Shown: positions 52,789-61,915, numbered from the stretch's first letter. The stretch: 64,000 bases of DNA from Actinomadura nitritigenes (GCF_017573545.1 NZ_JAGEOK010000002.1:62001-126000), one strand, 5' to 3'. Made by a program: numbers and translations. Notes: generated by a model from the letters alone, not told the origin.

Positions 52789-52815
52789 GGAAAGCGCTTC
52801 CAGAAAGCGCTTTCC
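52789..52815. promoter_or_regulatory. Tandem LacI-family operators
   Basis: GGAAAGCGCTTCC (52789-52801) and GAAAGCGCTTTC (52803-52814) are adjacent palindromes with the same core as CAGAAAGCGCTTTCTG at 45351. They start 5 bp after the -10 of the dehydrogenase promoter. Confidence 0.8.
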
Positions 52816-52875
52816 AGTCACGTCACTCCGTCCCACTCCGTCCCCCACCCATCCCCCCCACCTTGGACGGTCGGA

Positions 52876-54966
52876 ATGAAAAAACTGAGATGGTGCCTGC
52901 TGACGACCCTGGCGATGCTCGCCGCCCTCATCACCGTGCTCCCGGCCGGTGCGCAGGCGCGCGACGACGCCCCGATCCTCGACCCCATCCCCGACGACCC
53001 CGCCCCGTCCGGACTCGGCCTCGTGCTCAAGGAGGTCGCCCAGCTGCCCAAGTCGGAGCCCTCCGCACCGCCCACCGACCCGCGGCTCCAGCGCTGGAAC
53101 CGCATCAACTACGTCGGTGAGGTGCCCGACCACTCGGGCCGGCTCTACGTCCCCGACCTGAACGGCAACCTGTACCTGCTCGACAAGAAGACCGGGAAGT
53201 CGCACGTCTACCTCGACGTCAAGGCCGCCTTCCCCGACTTCTACTCCGCCGCCGGCCTCGGCCAGGGCTTCGGCTTCGTCGCGTTCGACCCCGACTTCAA
53301 GAAGAACGGGAAGTTCTACACCACGCACGTCGAGTCGGGCAACGCGCTCAAGACGAAGACGCCCGACCTCACGCCGCAGCCGAAGACCGGCTACCACGGC
53401 GTCGTGGACGAGTGGACCGCCGACGACCCGAAGGCGCAGACCTTCCACGGCACCCACCGCGAGCTGCTGCGCATCGGCTTCGCCGGACGCATCCACAACC
53501 TGCAGCAGATCGACTTCAACCCCAACGCCAAGCGCGGCTCCGCCGACTACGGCAAGCTCTACCTGTCCGTGGGCGACGGCGGCAACGGCAACGTCGGCGA
53601 CAACGGCGGCGACCCGCAGAACCTCGGCGTCCCGCAGGGCAAGATCCTGCGGATCGACCCGGCCGGGACCGACTCCGCGAACGGCAAGTACGGCATCCCC
53701 GCCGACAACCCGTTCGCCGGCCAGTCCGGCAAGGTCGGCGAGATCTACGCCTACGGCATGCGCGACCCGCACCGCTTCAGCTGGGACACCGGCGGCACCC
53801 ACCGCATGTTCCTCGCGCACATCGGCGAGCACGAGATCGAGTCGATCCACGAGGTGAAGGCCGGCGACAACATCGGCTGGAGCGAGCGCGAGGGCGCGTT
53901 CACCTTCCGCAAGGACGACCGCTGCCACCTGTACCCGCTGCCCGCCGACGACGCCAAGAACAACTACGACTACCCGGTCGCGGCCTACGACCACGACCCG
54001 CCCGCGAACTGGGACTGCTCCAGCGACACCGGGCACGCGATCTCCGGCGGCTACGTCTACCGCGGCGCCGCCCTCCCCGCCCTGCGCGGCAAGTACCTGT
54101 TCACCGACATCGTCGACGGCCGGCTCATGTACACCGAAGAGTCGGAGATGAAGCGGGACCCGGCCGGCAAGCACCGCGCGCAGATCTACTCGCTCGCGGC
54201 GTACGACACCAAGGGCAACCCCGTCACGATGAGGCAGCTCGCCGGGGACAACCGGGTCGACCTGCGCTACGGCTCGGACGCCAAGGGCGAGCCCTACCTG
54301 CTCGCCAAGGCCAACGGCAAGATCTGGAAGGTCGTCGGCACCAAGAGCTACGCCGGCTGCCGTCCGAACGACGTCCGGGAGAGCCGCCTCATGGCGGCGG
54401 ACAACTGGGCGCCCGTCACGCCGTCGAAGTGGCGGTTCCCGGGCAACGAGGTCGTCCTCGCGGAGGAGGGGACCCAGCGGCCCGGCCCGCGCCGCCCCTT
54501 CGAGTACGCGGTGCTGAAGTCGGGCCCGGTGCTCGGCTCGTCCAGGATCGACGCCGAGGTGCGGCTCGACACCCCGGTCGACATCATCAACCGTGACGTG
54601 ATCATCGTCTTCGGCTACCAGGACGACACGCACTTCTACTACGCGCACCTGTCCACCGACAACAGCATCTACCCGCACAACGGCATCTTCGTCGTCAACG
54701 GCGCGGACCGGCTGCGCATCGACCAGCAGTGGAACGCCAACCGCTCGCACGGCGCCCCGCCGACCATCACCGACGCCGACTGGCACCGCGTCCGCGTCGC
54801 GCACTGCGCCGACACCGGCGAGATCGCGGTCTACGTGGACGGCTCCACCCGTCCCGCCATGACCGCCCTCGACAAGACGTTCACGACCGGACGCGTCGGC
54901 TTCGGGTCGTTCGACAACATCGGACGGCTCCGCGACCTGACCGTCCACGCGAACCCGGCACGGTAA
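52876..54966 (+). CDS. Secreted PQQ-type glucose/sorbosone dehydrogenase with C-terminal concanavalin-like domain
   Basis: The 696-residue protein has a Sec signal peptide (LRWCLLTTLAMLAALITVLP, then AGAQA). A GSDH beta-propeller spans ~70-490 (GLGQGFGFVAFDPDF, GRIHNLQQIDFNP, YLSVGDGGNGNVGDN, GKILRIDPAG, YGMRDPHRFSWD, SGGYVYRGAALP). A ~190-residue DUF1080/LamG-like beta-sandwich follows (DVIIVFGYQDDTHFYYAHLS, GRVGFGSFDNIGRLRDLTV). It probably oxidises extracellular sugars or polyols. Under LacI-type operators it likely belongs to the same regulon as the transporter and catabolic genes. Confidence 0.88.
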   Translation: MKKLRWCLLTTLAMLAALITVLPAGAQARDDAPILDPIPDDPAPSGLGLVLKEVAQLPKSEPSAPPTDPRLQRWNRINYVGEVPDHSGRLYVPDLNGNLYLLDKKTGKSHVYLDVKAAFPDFYSAAGLGQGFGFVAFDPDFKKNGKFYTTHVESGNALKTKTPDLTPQPKTGYHGVVDEWTADDPKAQTFHGTHRELLRIGFAGRIHNLQQIDFNPNAKRGSADYGKLYLSVGDGGNGNVGDNGGDPQNLGVPQGKILRIDPAGTDSANGKYGIPADNPFAGQSGKVGEIYAYGMRDPHRFSWDTGGTHRMFLAHIGEHEIESIHEVKAGDNIGWSEREGAFTFRKDDRCHLYPLPADDAKNNYDYPVAAYDHDPPANWDCSSDTGHAISGGYVYRGAALPALRGKYLFTDIVDGRLMYTEESEMKRDPAGKHRAQIYSLAAYDTKGNPVTMRQLAGDNRVDLRYGSDAKGEPYLLAKANGKIWKVVGTKSYAGCRPNDVRESRLMAADNWAPVTPSKWRFPGNEVVLAEEGTQRPGPRRPFEYAVLKSGPVLGSSRIDAEVRLDTPVDIINRDVIIVFGYQDDTHFYYAHLSTDNSIYPHNGIFVVNGADRLRIDQQWNANRSHGAPPTITDADWHRVRVAHCADTGEIAVYVDGSTRPAMTALDKTFTTGRVGFGSFDNIGRLRDLTVHANPAR

Positions 54967-54972
54967 CGGCCT

Positions 54973-55007
54973 CCCCGGGCGGGCGGGCCCTCCCCGCCCG
55001 CCCGGGG
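54973..55007 (+). terminator. Intercistronic 15-bp hairpin
   Basis: CCCCGGGCGGGCGGG (54973-54987) and CCCGCCCGCCCGGGG (54993-55007) form a perfect stem with a 5-nt loop between the dehydrogenase and LamG genes. It could terminate part of the transcripts or stabilise the upstream mRNA. Confidence 0.75.
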
Positions 55008-55027
55008 GCACCAGAAGGAGACCCTCC

Positions 55028-55969
55028 ATGCTGCTCCGCAGCCGCGTCACGGCCGCGACCGCCCTGCTCGGCGCGTCCGTCGTCGCCGCCTCGCTCGCCG
55101 CGCCGGCCCAGGCGTCCCCGGCGCCGGGCGTCGCCCCGTCCCTGAAGAACAACCTTGTCTCGTACTACGACTTCGAGCACCCGGTCCGCGGCGACGCGGC
55201 CCAGGAGCGCGACCTCGGCCGCTCCGGCACCACCATCGGCCTCGTCAACGGCGGCGCGGCGATGCGCGTCCGGGACGGCGCCCGCCGGCACGCGATCCAG
55301 CTCGGCCAGGTGAACCCGTCCACCGCGGGCAACGACGACTGGAAGGCCGGCGTCTACTCCGCTACCGGCGTCCCGTCCCTGCACGCGTTCAACGCCGCGC
55401 GCAGCGCGACCGTCGCGGGCTGGTTCAAGATGACCGGCACGAACCCGTCGCCCAACTCGGGCACCGCGAACCCCGACGACGTGTACAACGCGGTCGGCCT
55501 CATCGGCGTCCTCACCGGCGACTCCGACGGGCACGCCGTCCGCGCCCTGCTGGAGATCATCGACGTCTCCGGCACCCTCCGGCTCGTCGCGCTCGGCCGC
55601 CGCATCGACGGCGGCAGCTCGCAGACGTTCGCCGCGAACGCGGACTGGCGCACCCTCCTTCCGCAGAACACCTGGGTGCACCTCGCCGCCACGTTCGACT
55701 ACGACACCGGCAAGATGGCCCTCTACAAGGACGGCGAGCCCCTCGACGGCTTCTACACCGTCTCGGGCGACCCCTGGAAGCTCCAGGGCACGCCGAGCCC
55801 GCACCTCACCTCCGCCACCGACCCGCGCGGTATCAAGATCGGGGGCAGTTTCCCGCAGAACACCCGCGAGGCGAACCCCTGCAACTGCCGCATGGACGGC
55901 CTGATGTTCCTCGACCGGGCCATCACCCCCGACGAGGCGCGCCTCCAGTACCGCATCGCCAAGCGCTGA
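55028..55969 (+). CDS. Secreted LamG-domain (laminin G-like jelly-roll) protein
   Basis: The 313-residue protein has a signal peptide (ATALLGASVVAASLAAPAQA) and one LamG/concanavalin-like domain (LVSYYDFEHPV, VAGWFKMTGTNP, NTWVHLAATFDYDTGKMALYKDGEPL, MDGLMFLDRAITPDEARLQ). Such domains bind carbohydrate. It follows the secreted sugar dehydrogenase by 61 bp and probably assists in substrate binding outside the cell. ATG at 55028 has GAAGGAGA upstream. Confidence 0.88.
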   Translation: MLLRSRVTAATALLGASVVAASLAAPAQASPAPGVAPSLKNNLVSYYDFEHPVRGDAAQERDLGRSGTTIGLVNGGAAMRVRDGARRHAIQLGQVNPSTAGNDDWKAGVYSATGVPSLHAFNAARSATVAGWFKMTGTNPSPNSGTANPDDVYNAVGLIGVLTGDSDGHAVRALLEIIDVSGTLRLVALGRRIDGGSSQTFAANADWRTLLPQNTWVHLAATFDYDTGKMALYKDGEPLDGFYTVSGDPWKLQGTPSPHLTSATDPRGIKIGGSFPQNTREANPCNCRMDGLMFLDRAITPDEARLQYRIAKR

Positions 55970-55981
55970 ACCCCTCCCCCC

Positions 55982-56014
55982 GGCCGCCGGTGCGCCCCGA
56001 GCGCACCGGCGGCC
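55982..56014 (+). terminator. Hairpin terminator after the LamG gene
   Basis: GGCCGCCGGTGCG (55982-55994) and CGCACCGGCGGCC (56002-56014) form a perfect 13-bp stem with a 7-nt loop, 13 bp after the stop codon. No T-tract follows. Confidence 0.75.
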
Positions 56015-56044
56015 CTGTCATACCCGGCTGCCAGACTGCCCCGC

Positions 56045-56626
56045 ATGACCGAGGACGAGTTCTGGGGCCTGGTCGAGCGGTCCCGCGGCCACTCCCCCGA
56101 CCCGGGCCGCCGGCTGGCCTGGCTCGAAGAGCGGCTCGTCCGCCTGCCGCCGAGCGAGATCGCCGACTTCCAGGTCCGCCAGGACGAGACGCGCCTGCGG
56201 TCCGACACCCACGCGCTCTGGGGCGCCGCGTACCTGATCATGGGCGGCCTGTGCTCGATGGACGCCTTCTGGTACTTCCAGCCCTGGCTGATCGGCCAGG
56301 GCCGCCGGACGTTCCGCCTCGTCACCGCGGTGCCCGACCTGCTGGCGGAACTGCCCGGCATCCGGCGCCTGGCGGGCCGTCCGATGGGCGGATGGTCGGA
56401 CGCGGAATGGCCGGAATGGGAGTCGCTCAACTACCTGGCCGCCACCGCCTACGAGCGCCTCACCGGAGACGAGGACGGCCTGAGCGACGCCCTGCTCGCC
56501 CGCGGCCACGAGACGCCGTGCGACACCGCGCCCGCCGACCCGTCCTGGGACTTCGACGACCCGGCGGAGATCGCCCGGCGCCTTCCCCGGCTCTCCGCCC
56601 TCTTCCCGGCGCGAGCGCGAGGCTAG
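56045..56626 (+). CDS. DUF4240 family protein
   Basis: The 193-residue soluble protein begins MTEDEFWGLVERSRG, continues LEERLVRLPPSEIADFQVR and WGAAYLIMGGLCSMDAFWYFQPWLIGQGR, and matches DUF4240 throughout. Some relatives accompany polymorphic-toxin or WGR-type genes, but none is nearby. Function is unknown. ATG at 56045. Confidence 0.88.
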   Translation: MTEDEFWGLVERSRGHSPDPGRRLAWLEERLVRLPPSEIADFQVRQDETRLRSDTHALWGAAYLIMGGLCSMDAFWYFQPWLIGQGRRTFRLVTAVPDLLAELPGIRRLAGRPMGGWSDAEWPEWESLNYLAATAYERLTGDEDGLSDALLARGHETPCDTAPADPSWDFDDPAEIARRLPRLSALFPARARG

Positions 56627-56632
56627 AGGCAG

Positions 56633-56686
56633 CGGCCTCTCCTCCGCACGGCGCCTCTTCTTCGGACGGCGCCCCTTCTTCGGACG
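56633..56686. repeat. Three 18-bp tandem repeats before the asparaginase gene
   Basis: Two close copies (GCGCCTCTTCTTCGGACG, GCGCCCCTTCTTCGGACG) and one more diverged upstream copy are arranged head to tail just after the DUF4240 stop. The function is unknown; these are probably slipped-strand duplications. Confidence 0.8.
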
Positions 56687-56751
56687 GCGGCGCGCGCGGG
56701 GACTCCGCGAGGCATAGGTTGGGCGGGGTTGATCTTCGTGAGGGGGCCTGG

Positions 56752-57738
56752 ATGAGCGTCGCGCTTTTCACGCTGGGCGGGACGATCGCGATGGCGGGGC
56801 ACGGTCCCGGCCGGGACGGCGGGACGGTCGTGGCGCGGCTGAGCGGCGCCGACCTGACGGCCGCCGTCCCCCGGCTGGCCGACGTGGGCGTGCCGCTGGA
56901 AGTGCAGGACATCGAGGCCGTCCCGAGCGCCCGGTTGACGTTCGCGCGGATCCTCGACCTGGTGCGGCGGGCGTCGGACGCGGTGCGGGACGGGGCGCAC
57001 GGGATCGTGGTCACCCAGGGCACCGACACGCTGGAGGAGACGGCCTTCCTCGCCGACCTGCTCTGGCCCCATGACGAACCGTTCGTGATGACGGGCGCCA
57101 TGCGGAACCCGACGCTGGCGGGCCCCGACGGGCCGGCCAACCTGCTCGCGGCCGCGCACGTGGCCGCGGCGCCGCAGGCGCGGGGGCTCGGCGCGCTGGT
57201 GGTGATGAACGACGAGATCCACGCGGCGCGGTGGGTGCGGAAGGCGCACAGCGCGAGCACCGGGGCGTTCGTGTCGCCGAACGCCGGTCCGATCGGGTCC
57301 GTGTACGAGGGGCGGGTCGGCGTGCACGGCGGCGTGCCGCGCCGCGCGCCCGTCGAGGTCGACGCGGCGGCACTGGCCGGGGTGCGGGTGGGGTTCCACA
57401 CCGTCGTCCTGGACGACGATCCGTCGATGATGAACGCGGAGGGGTGCGACGGGTTCGTCGTCGCGGGCTTCGGGGTGGGGCACGTGCCGCCCGCGTTCGC
57501 GCCCATCCTGGGCGATCTCACGCAGCGCATGCCGGTGGTGCTCGCGTCGCGGACGGGGGCCGGGCCGGTACTGCGCGGCACCTACGGCGCGGTCGGCTCC
57601 GAGACCGATCTCCAGCGGCGCGGGCTGATCAACGCGGGGATGCTCGACCCCTACAAGGCCCGCGTCCTGCTGCGGGTCATGCTCGCCGCGGGCGCCGGCA
57701 GGGATGGGGTCGCCGCCGCGTTCGCCGAGCGCGGCTGA
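56752..57738 (+). CDS. L-asparaginase (type I/II-fold)
   Basis: The 328-residue enzyme has the first catalytic Thr motif VALFTLGGTIAMAG, the second motif GIVVTQGTDTLEETAFLADL (Thr-Asp), Lys in WVRKAHSAST, and SETDLQRRGLINAG near the end. It hydrolyses asparagine to aspartate and ammonia. No signal peptide is present, so it is probably cytoplasmic. ATG at 56752 has GAGGGGG upstream; the longer open frame is a shadow of the DUF4240 gene. Confidence 0.92.
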   Translation: MSVALFTLGGTIAMAGHGPGRDGGTVVARLSGADLTAAVPRLADVGVPLEVQDIEAVPSARLTFARILDLVRRASDAVRDGAHGIVVTQGTDTLEETAFLADLLWPHDEPFVMTGAMRNPTLAGPDGPANLLAAAHVAAAPQARGLGALVVMNDEIHAARWVRKAHSASTGAFVSPNAGPIGSVYEGRVGVHGGVPRRAPVEVDAAALAGVRVGFHTVVLDDDPSMMNAEGCDGFVVAGFGVGHVPPAFAPILGDLTQRMPVVLASRTGAGPVLRGTYGAVGSETDLQRRGLINAGMLDPYKARVLLRVMLAAGAGRDGVAAAFAERG

Positions 57739-57750
57739 CGGCGCGAACGG

Positions 57751-58650
57751 CTAGGCGGACGCGAGGCGGAGCCCGGCGTCCGTGGCCGCGACCAGCGTCC
57801 CGTCCGTGCTCAGCGCCAGGTCGTTCACCCGGGCCGGCAGGGGGACGCGACGGGACGGCGTGACGGACGCGGCGTCCCACACCAGCAACTCGCCGCCGAC
57901 GTCGGCGGCCACCAGGAGACGGCCGCCGGCGACGGCGGCGGCGACCGCGCCGATGTCGCCCGGCGCGGGCAGCGCGACCGCGGCGTCGCCGTCCACGGTC
58001 CGGGTGAGCACCTCCGCGCCGGACGGCTGGACGAGGAGCGGCGGGCCGTCCGGGCCGGGGGCGAGCACCGCCTGCGAGCCGGAGGACGGCAGCGACGCGG
58101 CCTCCTCCTCGCGCTCCACGTCGAGGAGGCCGATGGTCCGCTCGGTGTCGCAGGCGAGGCCGACGAGGGGCCCGCTCGCCGGGGCGGCGTGCAGGATCCA
58201 GCGGTCGATGGCCGTCCAGTGGCCGAGCCAGACGCCGAACTCGGTGCGCAGGTCGCCGGTGCGGGCGTCCAGTACGGCGACCCGGGCGTCGCTGGCCGGG
58301 CCGAAGACGGCGACGACGGCGCCGCGCCCGCCGTGGACGGCGAGCCCGAGCAGGTCGGGCTGCCCGTCGACGGTGAGCTCGCCGCCGGTGGACAGGTCGA
58401 GGACGTGCACGCGGTCGCGGTGCGTCCAGGCCACCACGGGCGCGCCGTCCGGCAGCAGCCCGAACGCCCATTCCGCGCGGTGGTCGGGGAAGTCGGGGAT
58501 CGGCGGGCCCAGCGCGGAGCGCGTGCGCAGATCCCATGCCTGGCCGATGTTGGCGCCCTGCCCGGCCCGCGAGGTGAACGCCAGCGGCGGCCCGGCGGCC
58601 GTGGCGGCGACACCGTCGAACGCTCCCTGCGCCAGCACGCTTTCGGGCAT
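57751..58650 (-). CDS. Beta-propeller (WD40-like) protein
   Basis: The 299-residue protein is made of repeating beta-strand units with WD-like ends (IGQAWDLRTRSALG, VHVLDLSTGGEL, VAVLDARTGDLRTEFG, GELLVWDAASVTPSRRV, VNDLALSTDGTLVAATDAG). No signal peptide, catalytic motif or fused domain is seen. It is probably a cytoplasmic interaction scaffold. It is convergent with the asparaginase gene, with a 12-bp gap. Confidence 0.7.
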   Translation of the reverse strand: MPESVLAQGAFDGVAATAAGPPLAFTSRAGQGANIGQAWDLRTRSALGPPIPDFPDHRAEWAFGLLPDGAPVVAWTHRDRVHVLDLSTGGELTVDGQPDLLGLAVHGGRGAVVAVFGPASDARVAVLDARTGDLRTEFGVWLGHWTAIDRWILHAAPASGPLVGLACDTERTIGLLDVEREEEAASLPSSGSQAVLAPGPDGPPLLVQPSGAEVLTRTVDGDAAVALPAPGDIGAVAAAVAGGRLLVAADVGGELLVWDAASVTPSRRVPLPARVNDLALSTDGTLVAATDAGLRLASA

Positions 58651-58766
58651 GCCTGGGAGGCTAGGACACCGGAGTGAGATCGTTCCGCGAAGTGCACGAA
58701 AACGCAGCGGACGCGTCCCTGCGCCGCGCGTGACGGCCCTCGCCCGGTTGTTCGGCGAAGGACCGG

Positions 58767-60242
58767 ATGATGCCGGTAGGTTCCTGGCTCGTGGAGCCGA
58801 TCGATCTGACCCCCGTCGAGCGGCGCGTGTGGCGGGCGTTCGCCACGGGCCGGCCCGTCGACCTGCGGGACGGGGACGACGATCCGGAGCGCGGCGGCGG
58901 CTGGGGGGCCGGGCGGACGGTCCGGGCGGACGTGCTGCGCAAGCTGCTGCTGGGACCGGCGGCCGACGGGGAGATCGCGGCGCTGCGGCTGAGGGGTGCG
59001 CGGATCTCGGGGCGGCTCGACCTGCGGTACGCGGCGGTCGGGCATCCGGTGCGGCTGGCGGGCTGCCGCTTCGACGAGGCGCCGGACCTGTACGGCGCGC
59101 ACCTGCGGCAGCTGAACCTCAGCGGCTCCTTCCTGCCGGGCCTGGCGGCGGAGACCCTCAAGGTGGACGGGGTGCTGCGCCTCACCGGCTGCCGCATCCC
59201 CGGGCAGATCCGGATGGGCGGGGCACGGCTGGCCGGAGCCTTCTTCCTGGAGCGCGCGCGGCTCGGGGAGGACGGCGCGCGGAAGGAGGTCCTGCACGTC
59301 AACCATTCCGTCATCGAGGACGACGTGTGGGCGCCCGGCCTGGAGGCGCGCGGGGAGATCCGGCTGAACGGCGCGTCCGTCGCGGGGACGCTGAACCTCA
59401 GAGGCGCCGTGCTGCTGACCCCGGGCGGGCGGGCGTTCGACGGCGAGAACCTCACCGTGGGATCGGATCTGATCGCCACCGGCGCGCGCATGGAGGGCGA
59501 GGTGAGTCTGCGCGGCGCGGCGATCCCCGGGCTGCTGGTGCTGACGAGCGCGCGGCTGTCCGACGCGTCCTGCGCGCTGCGGGCGACGAGCGCGGTGATC
59601 GGGGAGGTGTGGCTGCGGGAGGCGCGGGTCGACGGCCCGGTGAACCTGCTGCGCGGCCGCTTCGGGCTGCTGCACGCGGCGCCCGGCGCGTTCGGCGGCA
59701 CGGTCTGGCTGGACGGCCTGACGTACGGTTCGCTCACGCCGCGGCTCCCCGCCAAGGCCCGCATCGCGATGCTGGAGCGGGACGAGGAGGGCTACGTCCC
59801 GCACGCGTACGAGCAGCTCGCCGCCGCGTACCGGCAGGCGGGCGACGACCGGGCGGCGCGGAACGTCCTGCTGGCCAAGCAGCGCAGGCACCGCTCGACG
59901 CGGCCCCGGTACGCGCGGCTGTGGGGGTACCTGCAGGACGTGACGGTCGGGTACGGGTTCCGGCCGCTGTGGGCGGCGGCGTGGCTCGCGGGGCTGCTGG
60001 CGGCGGGCACGGCGGTGTTCGGGCCGCATCCGCCCGCGCCGCTGAAGGCCGACGAGCATCCGCCGTTCAACGCGCTGTTCTACACGCTGGACCTGCTGCT
60101 GCCCATCATCTCCTTCGGGCAGGAGAACGCGTTCAAGCCCGCCGGCTGGCACCAGTGGCTCGCCTACGGGCTGGTCATCGCGGGCTGGGTGCTGGCGACG
60201 ACGATCGCCGCCGGGATCACCCGGACGCTCAGCCGGCAGTGA
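58767..60242 (+). CDS. Beta-helix membrane protein (oxidoreductase-like annotation in streptomycetes)
   Basis: The ~490-residue protein has an N-terminal segment (LTPVERRVWRAFATGRPVDL), then ~270 residues of repeated short strands (LRLRGARISGRLDLRYAAVG, LKVDGVLRLTGCRIPGQIRM, IRLNGASVAGTLNLRGAVL) that should form a right-handed beta-helix. A helical hairpin follows (YEQLAAAYRQAGDDRAARNVLLAKQR), then two or three C-terminal TM helices. Relatives are labelled membrane-associated oxidoreductase, without redox motifs that I can see. ATG 58767 has AAGGA upstream; GTG 58791 is an alternative. It overlaps the convergent galT end by 14 bp. Confidence 0.75.
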   Translation: MMPVGSWLVEPIDLTPVERRVWRAFATGRPVDLRDGDDDPERGGGWGAGRTVRADVLRKLLLGPAADGEIAALRLRGARISGRLDLRYAAVGHPVRLAGCRFDEAPDLYGAHLRQLNLSGSFLPGLAAETLKVDGVLRLTGCRIPGQIRMGGARLAGAFFLERARLGEDGARKEVLHVNHSVIEDDVWAPGLEARGEIRLNGASVAGTLNLRGAVLLTPGGRAFDGENLTVGSDLIATGARMEGEVSLRGAAIPGLLVLTSARLSDASCALRATSAVIGEVWLREARVDGPVNLLRGRFGLLHAAPGAFGGTVWLDGLTYGSLTPRLPAKARIAMLERDEEGYVPHAYEQLAAAYRQAGDDRAARNVLLAKQRRHRSTRPRYARLWGYLQDVTVGYGFRPLWAAAWLAGLLAAGTAVFGPHPPAPLKADEHPPFNALFYTLDLLLPIISFGQENAFKPAGWHQWLAYGLVIAGWVLATTIAAGITRTLSRQ

Positions 60243-61290
60243 CCTCGCGGAGCCGCGCGGCGGCGGCCTCCGGCGGCACGTCGTTGATCCACGCCGCCAT
60301 GCCCGACTCGGACCCCGCCAAGTACTTGATCTTGTCGGGGGCGCGCCGGATGGAGAACAGCTCCAGGTGCAGCCGGACGAGGTCGCGGCCCTCGCCGGTC
60401 GGCGCCTGGTGCCAGCCCGCGACGTACGGGAGCGGCGCGCCGTACAGGGCGTCGCAGCGGCGGAGCAGCTCGCGGTAGAGGACGGCCAGCTCGTCGCGTT
60501 CGGCGGTGTCCAGCGCGGCGAGGTCGGGGACGTGCCGGTGCGGCATCAGGTGGACCTCGACGGGCCAGCGCGCCGCGGCCGGGACGTACGCCGTCCAGTG
60601 CTCGCCGGACAGCACCACCCGGGTGCCCGCCCGCTCGGCCTTCAGCACGTCGTCGAACAGGCCGGGGTTCCGGGACGCCATGGCGAGCACGCGCTCGGTC
60701 CGCGGGGTGACGAACGGGTACGCGTAGATCTGCCCGTGCGGGTGGTGCAGCGTCACGCCGATCTCGACGCCGCGGTTCTCGAAGGCGAACACCTGCCGGA
60801 CGGTCGGGATCTCCGACAGCTCGGCGGTGCGGTCGGCCCACGCGTCGATGACCGTCCGGACGCGGGAGACCGGCAGGTCCGTCATCGCGGCGTCGTGGTC
60901 GTCGGTGAAGCAGACGACCTCGCAGCGCCCCGCGCCGGCGAACCGGGCGAACACCTCCGCGCCGTCGACCGCGGGCGGCACCGCCGGGGTCCGGGTGTCG
61001 AACGACGGGAACCGGTTCTCGAAGACGGCGACGTCGTAGGAGTCGTCGGGGATCTCCGAGGCGGGGCCGCCGGGGCACAGCGGGCACTGGTCGGGCGGCG
61101 GCAAGAACGTGCGCGTGTTGCGGTGCGCGGTGACCGTGACGTGGTCGCCGGTCAGCGGGTCGCGGCGGACCTCGCACACCGGCTCGACCGGCGGCAGCCC
61201 GCGGGGGTCGGGAACGGGCACCCGTCCGGGGGACTCGTCGTAGTAGACGAGTTCGCGGCCGTCGGAGAGCCGCGCGCGTGTCCGGTGCAT
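60229..61290 (-). CDS. galT: Galactose-1-phosphate uridylyltransferase
   Basis: The 353-residue HIT-superfamily enzyme has LPPPDQCPLCPGG (zinc Cys pair), FENRFPSF, LHHPHGQIYAYPF with the nucleophilic His of HPH, and WPVEVHLMPHRHVPDL. It exchanges UMP between UDP-glucose and galactose-1-phosphate in the Leloir pathway. Neither galE nor galK is adjacent. ATG at 61290 lies 10 bp from the end of the cvnD gene on the same strand. Confidence 0.93.
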   Translation of the reverse strand: MHRTRARLSDGRELVYYDESPGRVPVPDPRGLPPVEPVCEVRRDPLTGDHVTVTAHRNTRTFLPPPDQCPLCPGGPASEIPDDSYDVAVFENRFPSFDTRTPAVPPAVDGAEVFARFAGAGRCEVVCFTDDHDAAMTDLPVSRVRTVIDAWADRTAELSEIPTVRQVFAFENRGVEIGVTLHHPHGQIYAYPFVTPRTERVLAMASRNPGLFDDVLKAERAGTRVVLSGEHWTAYVPAAARWPVEVHLMPHRHVPDLAALDTAERDELAVLYRELLRRCDALYGAPLPYVAGWHQAPTGEGRDLVRLHLELFSIRRAPDKIKYLAGSESGMAAWINDVPPEAAAARLREVTAG

Positions 61291-61300
61291 CGCCCGCAGC

Positions 61301-61915
61301 CTACAGCGCCCCGGCGTTCGCCGCCGCCTCCGCCTGGTGCACCGCCAGCAGGTGCTTCACCAGGGTGGTCAGCACCTCCTTGCCGGACGCGCGCTCGCGG
61401 ACGTCGCACAGCACGATCGGGGTGGTGTCGCTCAGGTCGAGGGCCTCGCGGATCTCGTCCTCGGTGTAGTCGTAGCCGTCGTCGAACATGTTGACGGCGA
61501 TGACGAACGGGAGCCCGCGGTTCTCGAAGTAGTCGACGGCGGGGAAGCAGTCGGCGAGGCGGCGGGTGTCGGCGAGGACGACCGCGCCGAGCGCCCCGTA
61601 CGACAGCTCGTCCCACATGAACCAGAAGCGGTCCTGGCCGGGGGTGCCGAACAGGTAGAGGACGAGGCCGTCGCGGATGGTGATGCGGCCGAAGTCCATC
61701 GCGACGGTCGTGGTGGTCTTCTGCTCGACGCCCTCGGTGTCGTCGACGCCGATGCCCCGGTCGGTGAGCAGTTCCTCGGTCTGCAGCGGCCGGATCTCGC
61801 TGACGGCGCCGACGAGCGTCGTCTTGCCGACCCCGAATCCGCCGGCGACGAGGATCTTCACCGCGATGGGCGCGGCGGGGGCCGGGCCCGCGGCTTCAGA
61901 GGGCTTGGAGACCAT
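61301..61915 (-). CDS. cvnD: Conservon GTPase (CvnD-like)
   Basis: The 204-residue Ras/MglA-like GTPase has P-loop GGFGVGKTT, switch region TTTTVAMDFGRI, the LFGTPGQDRFWFMW box (G3), and NMFDDGYDY in place of the classical NKxD. It is typical of the actinomycete conservon GTPases that act with a membrane sensor. It overlaps the cvnC stop by 20 bp and is the last gene of the unit in this window. Confidence 0.92.
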   Translation of the reverse strand: MVSKPSEAAGPAPAAPIAVKILVAGGFGVGKTTLVGAVSEIRPLQTEELLTDRGIGVDDTEGVEQKTTTTVAMDFGRITIRDGLVLYLFGTPGQDRFWFMWDELSYGALGAVVLADTRRLADCFPAVDYFENRGLPFVIAVNMFDDGYDYTEDEIREALDLSDTTPIVLCDVRERASGKEVLTTLVKHLLAVHQAEAAANAGAL

